Source: Acidobacteriota bacterium (lineage in GTDB: Bacteria; Acidobacteriota; Blastocatellia; Pyrinomonadales; Pyrinomonadaceae). Taken from it: DNA of 64,000 bases. Below, piece after piece: positions 18,804 to 26,465 of this stretch (position 1 is the first letter of the stretch; every line of letters begins with the position of its first letter). The stretch covers positions 1-64,000 of the forward strand of contig QHXN01000031.1 of assembly GCA_003222975.1 (NCBI GenBank), written 5' to 3'. Both the position numbers and the translations under genes were made by a program. The notes under the pieces are model-generated. The model saw only the letters and a list, made by a program, of their open reading frames with translations. It did no database searches and was not told the DNA's origin.

Positions 18804-20882
18804 TCACCTGAATCTAAAGTTCGCGTGGTGGATGCTGCCGTCGTTCAACTGGACTACCAGTTGGCGACACGTCCCGGCCCACGCCGGGTCAGTCTTCCAG
18901 ACGTAGATGTACTGGTCGGCCCCTGGATCGTAACTGAGGCTGCTGTTGCCCGCCGTCACGGTATCCTCTAAGTTGCTCGCGGGATCGTTCGAGCTGCACG
19001 CGACCGGCCCCGAAGCGGGCGAGTTGGGGGCGAAGATGCCCAGGCCCTTGTTCCCGCTCAGGCTGAATTTGGCGGGGATGGCCCTGCCGGCCTGCACCAC
19101 GTTGAAGACCGGCGGGTTGGCAATCGGCTGGAAGAAGCCCGCGAAGTTGTAGAGCACCGTCACGTGGAAGCTGCACGTGCTAGTTAGGTGTGCAGCGTCC
19201 GTCGCCGTGGCGTTGACCGTGGTCGTGCCCACGGGGAAGACGGAGCCGGAGGCCGGGCTGCTCGCGACCGTCACGCTGGACGAGCAGCTATCGGTGGCCG
19301 ACACCGCCGGGTAGCTCACGACCATTGAGGTGGCCGTCGAATTCGGGGGCAGCGTGACGACGATGTCCGCCGGGCAGGAGATCGAGGGCGGCGTGGTGTC
19401 CACCACGTTGACGGTGCGCGTGGCCGAGGCGGAGTTAAAGCCGTCGGAGGCCGTGTAGTGGATCGTGTAAGTCCCCGGCGTGTTCGGGTCAACCGTGCCC
19501 GACGTGTTCACGGTAAGACTCCCGGCGCAGGCGTCTGTGGCCGTCGCGCCCGGGTCGGTGAACGACGTGTGGCACTCGACCGTCATGGGGTTCGCGCCGG
19601 TGACGTTGATGACGGGCGCGGTGGTGTCCACGATGTTTACTACCAAGTCGTCGGTGGCCGAGCCTCCGCCCGTGTCGGTGACGGTCAGCGTGATGGTGTG
19701 CGACCCCGTGGGCAGCGAGACGTTGAGCGGCGAGCCTGTGCCGAGCGCGTTCGCGCCCTCGCTCCAGGAGTAGGAGTTGATCGTGCCGCTGCCGGCGGTC
19801 GAGGCCGAGCCGTCGAGCGTGACGGAAGTCGTCGCGCCCGCGCACTCCAAGGTCTGGTCGGCCCCGGCGTTCGCCACGGGCGACGTGGCAGCGCCGAACT
19901 TCTCGACGCGGTCGTTGAAAGTGTCGGCGACGTAGTAATTGCCGGCTGCGTCCACCGCCACATCTTCGGGACTGCTGAACTGGCCGTCGCCACTGCCCGA
20001 GCTGCCGCAGGCTTCGATGAAGGTGCCGCTGGACGAGAACGTTTGTATGCGGTTATTGCCCGTATCGGCCACATAGACGGTACCTGCACTATCCACCGCC
20101 ACCCCTTGAGGCGAGGTGAACTGTCCGTCTGCGGTGCCGCTGGTCCCAAACTTTGCGAGGAATGTGCCGTTCGTGTCGAACTTCTGTATCCGGTCGTTGC
20201 CCGTGTCGGCCACGTAGATGTTGTCGGACGCGTCGACCGCCACCCCTTGAGGCCCTTTGAACTGCCCGTCTGCGGTGCCGTTGCTTCCCCACTTGGTTAT
20301 GAACACCCCCGCGGAGGTGAACTTCTGTATCCGGAAGTTGTTCTGATCCGCGACATACACGTTGCCGGCGGAGTCCACCGCCACCCCGCTGGCGCCGAAG
20401 AACTGGCCATTGCCGCCGCCTTGAGAGCCCCACGAATGTTGGAACACGCCACTTGAGTTAAATTTCTGCACCAGACCGGTGGTCCGGTCGGGAGACGAGT
20501 CGGTCACATAGATATTGCCTGATGAGTCGAAGGCAATTTTGTAAGCGTTGACGAAACCGCCGTTCGTCTCCCCGAGAGAACCGAACTTCGATAGGAAGTT
20601 GCCGGCGGAATCAAACTTCTGTACGCGGTTGCCGTTCGACTCTGTGACGTAGACGTTGCCGGCGCTGTCGACCGCTATGCCCCTCGGGGTTTGGAACTGC
20701 CCGTTGGCCGGACCAGTGCTCCCCCACTTCAGGAGTAAATTGCAGGAGGCCGCCGCCGCGCCCGCCCACACCAACATGGCGGTCAGCAGCGCCAGAGCGA
20801 GCGCGGCCCAGCGGTATGTCCGACGGCGCGGACTGAGCCTCGGCATTGTCGGATGACGTAAAGACGGGGGATGTAATCTCAT
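18804..20882 (-). CDS. Secreted NHL-repeat protein with PKD, HYR-type and PxKF domains
   Basis: 692 residues. A signal peptide or anchor (about residues 24-46) is followed by about six NHL blades (repeats of GIAVDSAGNVYVTES-type) forming a propeller at about residues 47-335. Then come a PKD-like domain (TSVTLDGSASTAGSGTINSYSW), a DUF5011-type immunoglobulin domain (PVINVTGANPMTVE), a HYR domain (PPSISCPADIVVTLPP) and a C-terminal PxKF domain (IPAKFSLSGNKGLGIF, YVWKTD, CRQLVVQLNDGS). It is an extracellular or cell-surface protein; binding partners are unknown. Internal near-identical blades make the DNA repetitive at 19900-20700. AAAGGAAAC precedes ATG 20882. Confidence 0.88.
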   Translation of the reverse strand: MRLHPPSLRHPTMPRLSPRRRTYRWAALALALLTAMLVWAGAAAASCNLLLKWGSTGPANGQFQTPRGIAVDSAGNVYVTESNGNRVQKFDSAGNFLSKFGSLGETNGGFVNAYKIAFDSSGNIYVTDSSPDRTTGLVQKFNSSGVFQHSWGSQGGGNGQFFGASGVAVDSAGNVYVADQNNFRIQKFTSAGVFITKWGSNGTADGQFKGPQGVAVDASDNIYVADTGNDRIQKFDTNGTFLAKFGTSGTADGQFTSPQGVAVDSAGTVYVADTGNNRIQTFSSSGTFIEACGSSGSGDGQFSSPEDVAVDAAGNYYVADTFNDRVEKFGAATSPVANAGADQTLECAGATTSVTLDGSASTAGSGTINSYSWSEGANALGTGSPLNVSLPTGSHTITLTVTDTGGGSATDDLVVNIVDTTAPVINVTGANPMTVECHTSFTDPGATATDACAGSLTVNTSGTVDPNTPGTYTIHYTASDGFNSASATRTVNVVDTTPPSISCPADIVVTLPPNSTATSMVVSYPAVSATDSCSSSVTVASSPASGSVFPVGTTTVNATATDAAHLTSTCSFHVTVLYNFAGFFQPIANPPVFNVVQAGRAIPAKFSLSGNKGLGIFAPNSPASGPVACSSNDPASNLEDTVTAGNSSLSYDPGADQYIYVWKTDPAWAGTCRQLVVQLNDGSIHHANFRFR

Positions 20883-21144
20883 TTCGGTTTCCTTTCCCTT
20901 TCGGAGAGTAGGTCAGCGTAGGCGCGCAGCAGGCCGAATGCGCGAGACAGATTTTTCATGCACAGGAAGTCCGGGCTTTACCGCCTTCAACGGGGCGTGA
21001 GCCGCCGAATCCCATCCGTCGGCGTGAAGCCGGCTGAAACCCGGCAGCGATGTGCGGGTAAAGATATGCCCGCGCGCGGCTGATGTCAACGGCGAGGCCG
21101 TTCCTAATGGCCGGGCGGGCGCGGGGCGTGTGGCTCGCGGGGCG

Positions 21145-21633
21145 TCAGCGCTCCGGGTTGTCGTCTCGGAAAACTCGTTCGAGGGGAGTGAGGCCGCGTT
21201 CGTTGAACTGCGGGACTGGCGGGCGCTCCGCTTCGAGGGCGGCCCTGGCCGCCGGCTCGTTGAGGCCGAGCGGGTTCTCCGAGGCCGGGGCAACGCCGCG
21301 GCCCTCGGAGAGATTCAGAGTTGTGGCGCGGGACTGTCGGCGGCGGAGCAGGGCGGGGAAGAGGTGGAACCACTGCGCGTAGCCTATCCCCATCGCCAGC
21401 GCCCAGAAGACGAAGCGCTCCGTGACGCCGTGCGCCGCCGAGTGGAAGAGGAACATAAGAGAGTCGCCGAGCGGGAAGGAGAGCAGGAACATTAAGGCTT
21501 CGAGCACGGAGCTTGGGGCGTCGAAGTAGAACAGCGTCTCGTGGCGTGCAGGCATGATGGTGTACGTGACGAGCGCCGTCGTGCACAGCAACAGCCAGGG
21601 CTTCCGCAGGTTGGCTTGGAAAGGGTTATGCAT
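21145..21633 (-). CDS. Hypothetical membrane protein
   Basis: 162 residues. Three hydrophobic segments occupy the first ~95 residues (KPWLLLCTTALVTYTIMP, VLEALMFLLSFPLGDSLMF, ERFVFWALAMGIGYAQWF). The rest is a soluble tail rich in Ala/Arg ending TPLERVFRDDNPER. No family recognised. It is divergent from the VIT-VWA gene. The 260 bases downstream of its stop, up to the NHL gene, show no coding pattern. Confidence 0.7.
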   Translation of the reverse strand: MHNPFQANLRKPWLLLCTTALVTYTIMPARHETLFYFDAPSSVLEALMFLLSFPLGDSLMFLFHSAAHGVTERFVFWALAMGIGYAQWFHLFPALLRRRQSRATTLNLSEGRGVAPASENPLGLNEPAARAALEAERPPVPQFNERGLTPLERVFRDDNPER

Positions 21634-21856
21634 TGCCCCTCCGTTCGCGCGATAAGTCGGGACGGTTCGGACTTCCTAAACTCCGGGTCGTGGTCTTAGA
21701 CGCCGCCGCCCTCACTTTGTTCCTTTATAACCCCGGCCCCGCGCAGGCCGCAAGAAAAGTAGGGGCGGACGTTCTACCGGCAGAGAGTCGGGTTTTGAAA
21801 ACGAGGCCCGGCCAGTTCGTGTGAAACTGCGAAGAGCTTTTTGAGGAGTGAAACGA

Positions 21857-24106
21857 ATGCGAACCTTCAGAGACTTAACGTGCCTCGTCTTCGGCCTCGT
21901 GCTGCTGGCCCTCCTGACGGCGACCGCCGACGCGCAGGGCGTCATCGTCCCAGGCCCCTGCACGCGCTGCCCCGCAGCGGAGCGCCCCGTCACAATGCCC
22001 CGCGCCTTGCCCGTCAAGTCAATCACGATTGACACCAAAATCAACGCGCAGGTGGCGACCACCCACGTCGAGCAGGTCTTCCGCAACGACACCGACGCCA
22101 CGCTCGAAGGCACGTACCTCTTCCCCATCCCGGAGTCGGCCTCGGTCGCGGAGTTCGCCATCTGGGACGGCGACCGCAGGCTCGTCGGCGAGGTGCGCTC
22201 GCGCGCCGAGGCCCGACGCATCTACGACGAGATCGTCCGACGCCAGCGCGACCCCGGCCTCCTGGAATACGCCGGACTCAATCTCTTCCAGGCCAGCATC
22301 TTCCCGATCCCGCCGCACTCGGACAAGAAGCTTGAGCTGACCTACACGCAGGTTTTGAAGGCCGAAGGCGGCACGGTTGCCTACCGCTACCCGCTCGGCA
22401 CGGGCCACCAAATCGTGCCCTCCGTCGGCCTGGTCTCAGGCCGCGTCGAGATCGAGGGGCGCGAGTCGGTGCGCAACGTCTATTCGCCGAGCCACGAGAT
22501 TGAAGTGGCCCACAAGGGCGGGCACAGCGCGCGCGTCTCCTTCGAGTCGAAGCCGGGCGCGGAGCCGCAGGACTTCCAACTCTTCTACACGCTCTCGGAC
22601 GCCGACTTCGGCATGACGCTCCTGACGCACCGCGAGCCGGGCAGGCAGGGCTACTTCCTCCTGACCATCTCTCCCAAAGATGAACTCGCGGAGCAGGAGT
22701 ACGCGGCCAAAGACATCGTCTTCGTGCTCGACACCTCCGGCTCGATGGCCGAGGATGGCAAGATGGAGAAGGCGCGCGCGGCGCTCCTCTTCGGTGTGCG
22801 CTCGCTCCGTGCGGAAGACCGCTTCAACGTCATCAACTTCGCGGGCGAAGAGCACCTGATGTCCGCCGAACTCGTCCAGGCCGACGCGGCGGGCAAGGCG
22901 CGCGGCGTGGAGTTCATCAACCAGCTTCGGCCCGTCGGCGGCACGAACATAGACGGCGCGCTCCTCGCCGCCTTGAAACTGTTCGAGCGCAACGACCGCC
23001 CACGTCTGCTCGTCTTCGTGACGGACGGGCTGCCCACGGTCGGCGAGACGAACGTCGCGCGCATCATCGAGAACGCGCGGCGCGAGCGCGTGCCCGGCAC
23101 GCGGCTCTTCACGTTCGGCGTCGGCTACGACGTGAACACGGCGCTCCTGGACAAGCTCGCGGCTGAAAACGGCGGCGTCGCCGAGTACGTCGAGCCGAAG
23201 GAAGACCTTGAGGTCAAAGTCTCGAACTTCTTCACGAAGATAAATCATCCCGTGCTGACAAACCTCGCGCTCGACATGGGCGGCGTCGAGACAGACCTTC
23301 TCTACCCGCGCGAGATGCCCGACCTCTTCCGCGGCACGCAGGTCACGCTCATCGGTCGCTACGGGAATGCTTACGACATTCGCAGCGCCGTGCTCCGGCT
23401 GAAAGGGCGGATGGGCGCGAGCGAGCGCACGTTCACGTACAGCGATGTGGACTTTCCCTTGACCGAGGAGCGCAACGACTTCCTGCCGCGGCTCTGGGCG
23501 ACGCGACGCGTCGGCTGGCTGATGGAGCAGATACGCACGAACGGCGAGCAGAAGGAGTTGACCGACGAGATCGTTGACCTCGGCACGCGCTACGGCATCG
23601 TCACGCCGTACACTTCCTACCTCGCCGTCGAGTCGGGCGCAGCCGAGACCGTGACCGTCCGCAGCGAGTCGGACGTGCGGGCCTTGAGTAATCTCCCGAT
23701 GAACAGCCGCCCCGCCGTCAACGGCGGCGTCGGCTTCAACCGCGACAGTCCAGCGCCCCCGCCGAAGGAGGCCGCGAGGGCGACCACCGGCGCGCTCGCC
23801 GTCCAGCAGAGCAAGCGCGAGCGCGCGCAGCAGGAGGCCGTGCGCGTCGAAGACGACGAGGTCTTGAGGGCGCGGACGGGCGCGCAGAAGGTCGGCGACA
23901 AGACCTTCTACCTGCGCGAAGGCGTCTGGGTTGACTCGGAGTTTAAGGCGGAGGCGAAGCTGCCTGAGACGGCGCTCGCCTTCGGCAGCGACGAATACTT
24001 CGACCTGCTCAAGCGCGAGCCGCAGCTCGCACGCTTCTTCTCGCTCGGCGAGCGAGTGGTGGTCGTCTATAAGGGGCGCGTTTACAGGGTGAGCGGTAAG
24101 CCATAG
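21857..24106 (+). CDS. Secreted VIT and VWA domain protein
   Basis: 749 residues. Signal peptide (about 1-27, ending TADAQG). The VIT domain at about 45-170 has TTHVEQVFRNDTDATLEGTY, FPIPESASVAEFAIW and RSRAEARRIYDEIVRRQRDP. The VWA domain at about 285-460 has an intact MIDAS: DTSGSM, the GGTNIDGA threonine, and FVTDGLPT. The C-terminal ~270 residues include DLGTRYGIVTPYTSYLAVE, typical of inter-alpha-trypsin-inhibitor-like bacterial proteins. Such proteins bind metal-dependent partners at the surface. GAGGAG at 21843-21848 supports ATG 21857 over GTG 21848. Confidence 0.93.
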   Translation: MRTFRDLTCLVFGLVLLALLTATADAQGVIVPGPCTRCPAAERPVTMPRALPVKSITIDTKINAQVATTHVEQVFRNDTDATLEGTYLFPIPESASVAEFAIWDGDRRLVGEVRSRAEARRIYDEIVRRQRDPGLLEYAGLNLFQASIFPIPPHSDKKLELTYTQVLKAEGGTVAYRYPLGTGHQIVPSVGLVSGRVEIEGRESVRNVYSPSHEIEVAHKGGHSARVSFESKPGAEPQDFQLFYTLSDADFGMTLLTHREPGRQGYFLLTISPKDELAEQEYAAKDIVFVLDTSGSMAEDGKMEKARAALLFGVRSLRAEDRFNVINFAGEEHLMSAELVQADAAGKARGVEFINQLRPVGGTNIDGALLAALKLFERNDRPRLLVFVTDGLPTVGETNVARIIENARRERVPGTRLFTFGVGYDVNTALLDKLAAENGGVAEYVEPKEDLEVKVSNFFTKINHPVLTNLALDMGGVETDLLYPREMPDLFRGTQVTLIGRYGNAYDIRSAVLRLKGRMGASERTFTYSDVDFPLTEERNDFLPRLWATRRVGWLMEQIRTNGEQKELTDEIVDLGTRYGIVTPYTSYLAVESGAAETVTVRSESDVRALSNLPMNSRPAVNGGVGFNRDSPAPPPKEAARATTGALAVQQSKRERAQQEAVRVEDDEVLRARTGAQKVGDKTFYLREGVWVDSEFKAEAKLPETALAFGSDEYFDLLKREPQLARFFSLGERVVVVYKGRVYRVSGKP

Positions 24107-24142
24107 GCAGAACCAGAGACAGAACCGCGAGCGGGCCACGGA

Positions 24143-24221
24143 ATGCGGAGCGGCGGATTTCGGATTGCGGATTGGAAGCAAGCAGTCTTCAATCCGTAAT
24201 CCGAAATCCGCCGCTCCGCAA
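24143..24221. repeat. Heptamer inverted-repeat element j (GGATTTC/GGATTGC family)
   Basis: Arms 24143-24174 and 24190-24221 (32 bases) are complementary with two mismatches, loop 15 bases. Words are GGATTTC, GGATTGC, GGATTGG. The same family appears in elements l and r. About 115 bases without coding pattern follow before the Ycf48-like gene. Confidence 0.9.
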
Positions 24222-24336
24222 TCGGCAGCACTTGTCTCCGTGCCGCGCGTTCATGTACAAAGAGGGCGGGCGCTGGGAAGGGTCGAGACGTTCGAGAGCT
24301 TGTTCGTGAACTCCTTCGGGCGGAGAAGATTCTGAA

Positions 24337-25329
24337 ATGAGGTCGAAAGAAATTTGCGGGGCCGCGCGCGTGACGTGCGCGGCTTTGCTATTGTCGGTCG
24401 TGTGCGCTGCGGGGGCACGGGCGCAGGGCGCGGGCTGGGTCGGCGGGCGGCAGGGACGGGCGGGCAAGGACTTGAACGCGATCTACTTCGCCGACTCGAA
24501 GCGCGGCTGGGTGGCGGGCGACGGCGGCCTCGTCCTGCACACCGAAGACGGCGGGCGCACCTGGACGCGGCAGAACATCGGGACGGACGAGAACGTTGAC
24601 GACATCTACTTCCGCGACCGTGAGGACGGCTATCTTCTCGCCGTCAACCAGATTTTCACGACCGAGGACGGCGGCCAGACCTGGAAGCTGTCGGCGCGCT
24701 TCCTCGCCGAGACCTTCGGCGGCGCGCAGCCCGAACTCTACAGCGTGCGCTTCACGGGCAAGAAGCGCGGCTGGATCGTCGGCTCTCTGAGCCGCGGCGA
24801 CACGGTCGTTGACAGCCTCGTCCTGCACACTACGGACGGCGGCGCATCCTGGCAGCGCCAGCGCGTGCCCGTCGCCGACGAGCTGATCCACCTCGACTTC
24901 GACGGCGACAAGCGCGGCTGGATCGTCGGGAGCGCGGGCCGCATACTTCACACGTCTGACGGCGGCGAGACGTGGGCGTTGCAAACTTCGGGCACGAACG
25001 CGACGCTCTACCACGTTGACTTTCAAGATGGCGACCACGGCTGGGCCGTCGGCGAGAGGGGGACGATCCTGCACACGGAGGACGGCGGCGCAACGTGGCG
25101 CGTGGCGGGCGCGCCCGTGCGCTCGACGCTTTTGAGCGTCTGGTTCGTCAACAAAGAGGAGGGCTGGGTCGCCGGTCGCGGCGGCGTCATCCTGCGCTCC
25201 GACGACGGCGGGCAGACCTGGTTGCAGCAGGAGACGAGCACGCGGCAGAACCTCTACGCGCTCTTCTTCGACAAGAAGGCGGGCTGGGCCGTCGGCGGCG
25301 ACGGGCTGGTCTTGCGGTACGAGAGATAA
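24337..25329 (+). CDS. Secreted Ycf48-like beta-propeller with Asp-box repeats
   Basis: 330 residues. A signal peptide (1-30, ending ARAQG) precedes about seven blades, each with a GW(I/V)(V/A)G turn and an Asp-box such as SDGGETWALQ, TEDGGRTWTR or DDGGQTWLQ. This is the Ycf48/BNR fold. Cyanobacterial Ycf48 helps assemble photosystem II, but in heterotrophs the fold is used for unrelated extracytoplasmic roles, so the specific job is unknown. GGAGAAG lies about 10 bases before ATG 24337. Element k begins inside its stop codon and should terminate transcription. Confidence 0.88.
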   Translation: MRSKEICGAARVTCAALLLSVVCAAGARAQGAGWVGGRQGRAGKDLNAIYFADSKRGWVAGDGGLVLHTEDGGRTWTRQNIGTDENVDDIYFRDREDGYLLAVNQIFTTEDGGQTWKLSARFLAETFGGAQPELYSVRFTGKKRGWIVGSLSRGDTVVDSLVLHTTDGGASWQRQRVPVADELIHLDFDGDKRGWIVGSAGRILHTSDGGETWALQTSGTNATLYHVDFQDGDHGWAVGERGTILHTEDGGATWRVAGAPVRSTLLSVWFVNKEEGWVAGRGGVILRSDDGGQTWLQQETSTRQNLYALFFDKKAGWAVGGDGLVLRYER

Positions 25330-25416
25330 AAGCCGTGAACCGTAAACCGTGAACCGTGACAAGAGAAAAGCAGGTTTTCTCTTGTCACGGTTCACGGTTT
25401 ACGGTTCACGGCTTTT
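25328..25416. repeat. Perfect 42-bp inverted repeat, element k (GTAAACC family)
   Basis: Arm 25328-25369 is the exact reverse complement of 25375-25416, with the five-base loop GCAGG. The first two bases are the last two of the TAA stop codon. Inside are GTGAACC/GTAAACC heptamers. The right arm ends GGCTTTTT, so as RNA it would also act as a rho-independent terminator for the Ycf48-like gene. Confidence 0.97.
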
Positions 25417-25466
25417 TCTGAGCAACGCGGCGTCGGCGTCATCGCATCCGAAGAGACAGCATAGCA

Positions 25467-25569
25467 GTTACCCTTCATGGCCGCGGCGGGGAACGCGGCC
25501 AAGGGGTAAAGTGGATGGTTCTCCTGTGGTTTCCGCCCGGCGTGGGGACAACGCGCCGGGCGGCTTTTT
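25467..25569 (+). ncRNA. Candidate small structured RNA between converging genes
   Basis: A compound stem, TTACCCTT (25468-25475) with AAGGGGTAA (25501-25509) continued by GGCCGCG (25479-25485) with CGCGGCC (25494-25500), is followed by 23 unpaired bases and a strong intrinsic terminator (25533-25569). It lies after the end of element k and before the converging DinB gene, and has no coding pattern. I see no clear promoter, so it could instead be a readthrough tail. No known RNA family was recognised. Confidence 0.4.
25533..25569 (+). terminator. Intrinsic terminator
   Basis: CCGCCCGGCG (25533-25542) pairs perfectly with CGCCGGGCGG (25554-25563) and is followed by CTTTTTC. Plus-strand orientation. 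Confidence 0.88.
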
Positions 25570-25573
25570 CATT

Positions 25574-25769
25574 TGCGGAGCGGCGGATTTCGGATTGCCG
25601 ATTGAAGAAGAGCATGGCTCTGAGATTCTCTATTGGATGCGACCTGAGCTAAGAGTTGCGGCCTTCAGGCTGCCCCGCGGGCACGCTAAAGCGTGAACTC
25701 TGAACCGGTCGCACTCATACGAAAACTGCTGTATTAATCCGCATTCCGCAATCCGAAATCCGCAATCGT
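25574..25769. repeat. Heptamer inverted-repeat element l (GGATTTC/GGATTGC family)
   Basis: GCGGATTTCGGATTGCCGATT (left, ending about 25605) faces GCAATCCGAAATCCGCAATC (right, ending about 25768). The loop is unusually long (about 130 bases) and holds an unrelated short GC-rich stem (GCCCCGCGGGC). The right arm is translated on the minus strand as the last residues of the DinB protein. Confidence 0.78.
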
Positions 25770-26279
25770 AAAGTTCCTGCCGAGTTCGGTGATGGTGGCG
25801 AGGTGGTGGTCGTCGTGCTCGGCGACGAAGAGGGCCATGTCTATGACGCGCATCTGCTTTCCGAGGCGCGGGTGGAGCGCGGAGGCGGCGACCGCCGCCT
25901 CGCTCAAGGCTTCGAGGCGGCGGACGAAGCTCTCGCGCGCGGCGCGAAAGCGCGCGAGCAGGTCTTCGAGCGCCGCGGAGTTGTGGCCGGCCTCGTAGGT
26001 CTTTCGGTTGGTCAAATCGGCGGGGCGTAAGGTGTCGAGCCGTCGCGCGTAGTCTTCGAGGCGGCCCTCGTGCAGCTCGTCGAGGTCTATCAGGTGGCCG
26101 ACGTGCTCCTGGATTGACCAACTGTTGCCGCGCCGCGCGGTGAGGACGCGGGGCGGAAGAGAGCGCACCAACTCTTCGAGCCGCGCCGGAGTCCCGCGCA
26201 GCCGCTCGACGACGCAGGGGAAGACGCCCACGGGCAGACTGAAGTCAAACTCTCGCTCGAACCACTTTGTCCTTCTCAT
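25734..26279 (-). CDS. DinB-superfamily four-helix protein
   Basis: 181 residues. The metal-binding histidine pattern of DinB folds is present: WSIQEHVGHLIDLDELHEGR near residue 60, and VAEHDDHHLATITELG near the C-terminus. Members include bacillithiol- and mycothiol-dependent transferases; the local presence of a bshA-like gene makes a thiol-dependent role possible but unproven. The final 12 residues (FTIADFGLRNAD) are coded by the repeat arm of element l and so are unlikely to be ancestral. A terminator at 26317-26343 separates it from the gene upstream on the same strand. Confidence 0.82.
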   Translation of the reverse strand: MRRTKWFEREFDFSLPVGVFPCVVERLRGTPARLEELVRSLPPRVLTARRGNSWSIQEHVGHLIDLDELHEGRLEDYARRLDTLRPADLTNRKTYEAGHNSAALEDLLARFRAARESFVRRLEALSEAAVAASALHPRLGKQMRVIDMALFVAEHDDHHLATITELGRNFTIADFGLRNAD

Positions 26280-26316
26280 TGTAAAAATCTCCTCGCGGAA
26301 AACAGATCCGAAGTAA

Positions 26317-26343
26317 AAAGGGCAGCCGACTAAGCTGCCCTTT
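26317..26343 (-). terminator. Intrinsic terminator (minus strand)
   Basis: AAAGGGCAGC pairs with GCTGCCCTTT across TTAGTCG. On the minus strand it is followed by TTTACTT. It ends the transcript of the large secreted protein upstream. Confidence 0.8.
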
Positions 26344-26465
26344 CTTACGCCGTCGGCGTGCGAGAAGTTCTAGCCGACCTTACTTGACGCCGCTCATGAG
26401 ATTCACGCAGTCCGACCCGCGCTCCCTGAAATCGTCGGGCGAGGCGAAGGCGCGGACGGCGAGCC

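Noticed and set aside
22436-24181. 581-codon minus-strand frame opposite the VIT-VWA gene
   Set aside because: Composition (Arg/Leu/Val/Glu without motifs) is a mirror of the sense gene; no start site.
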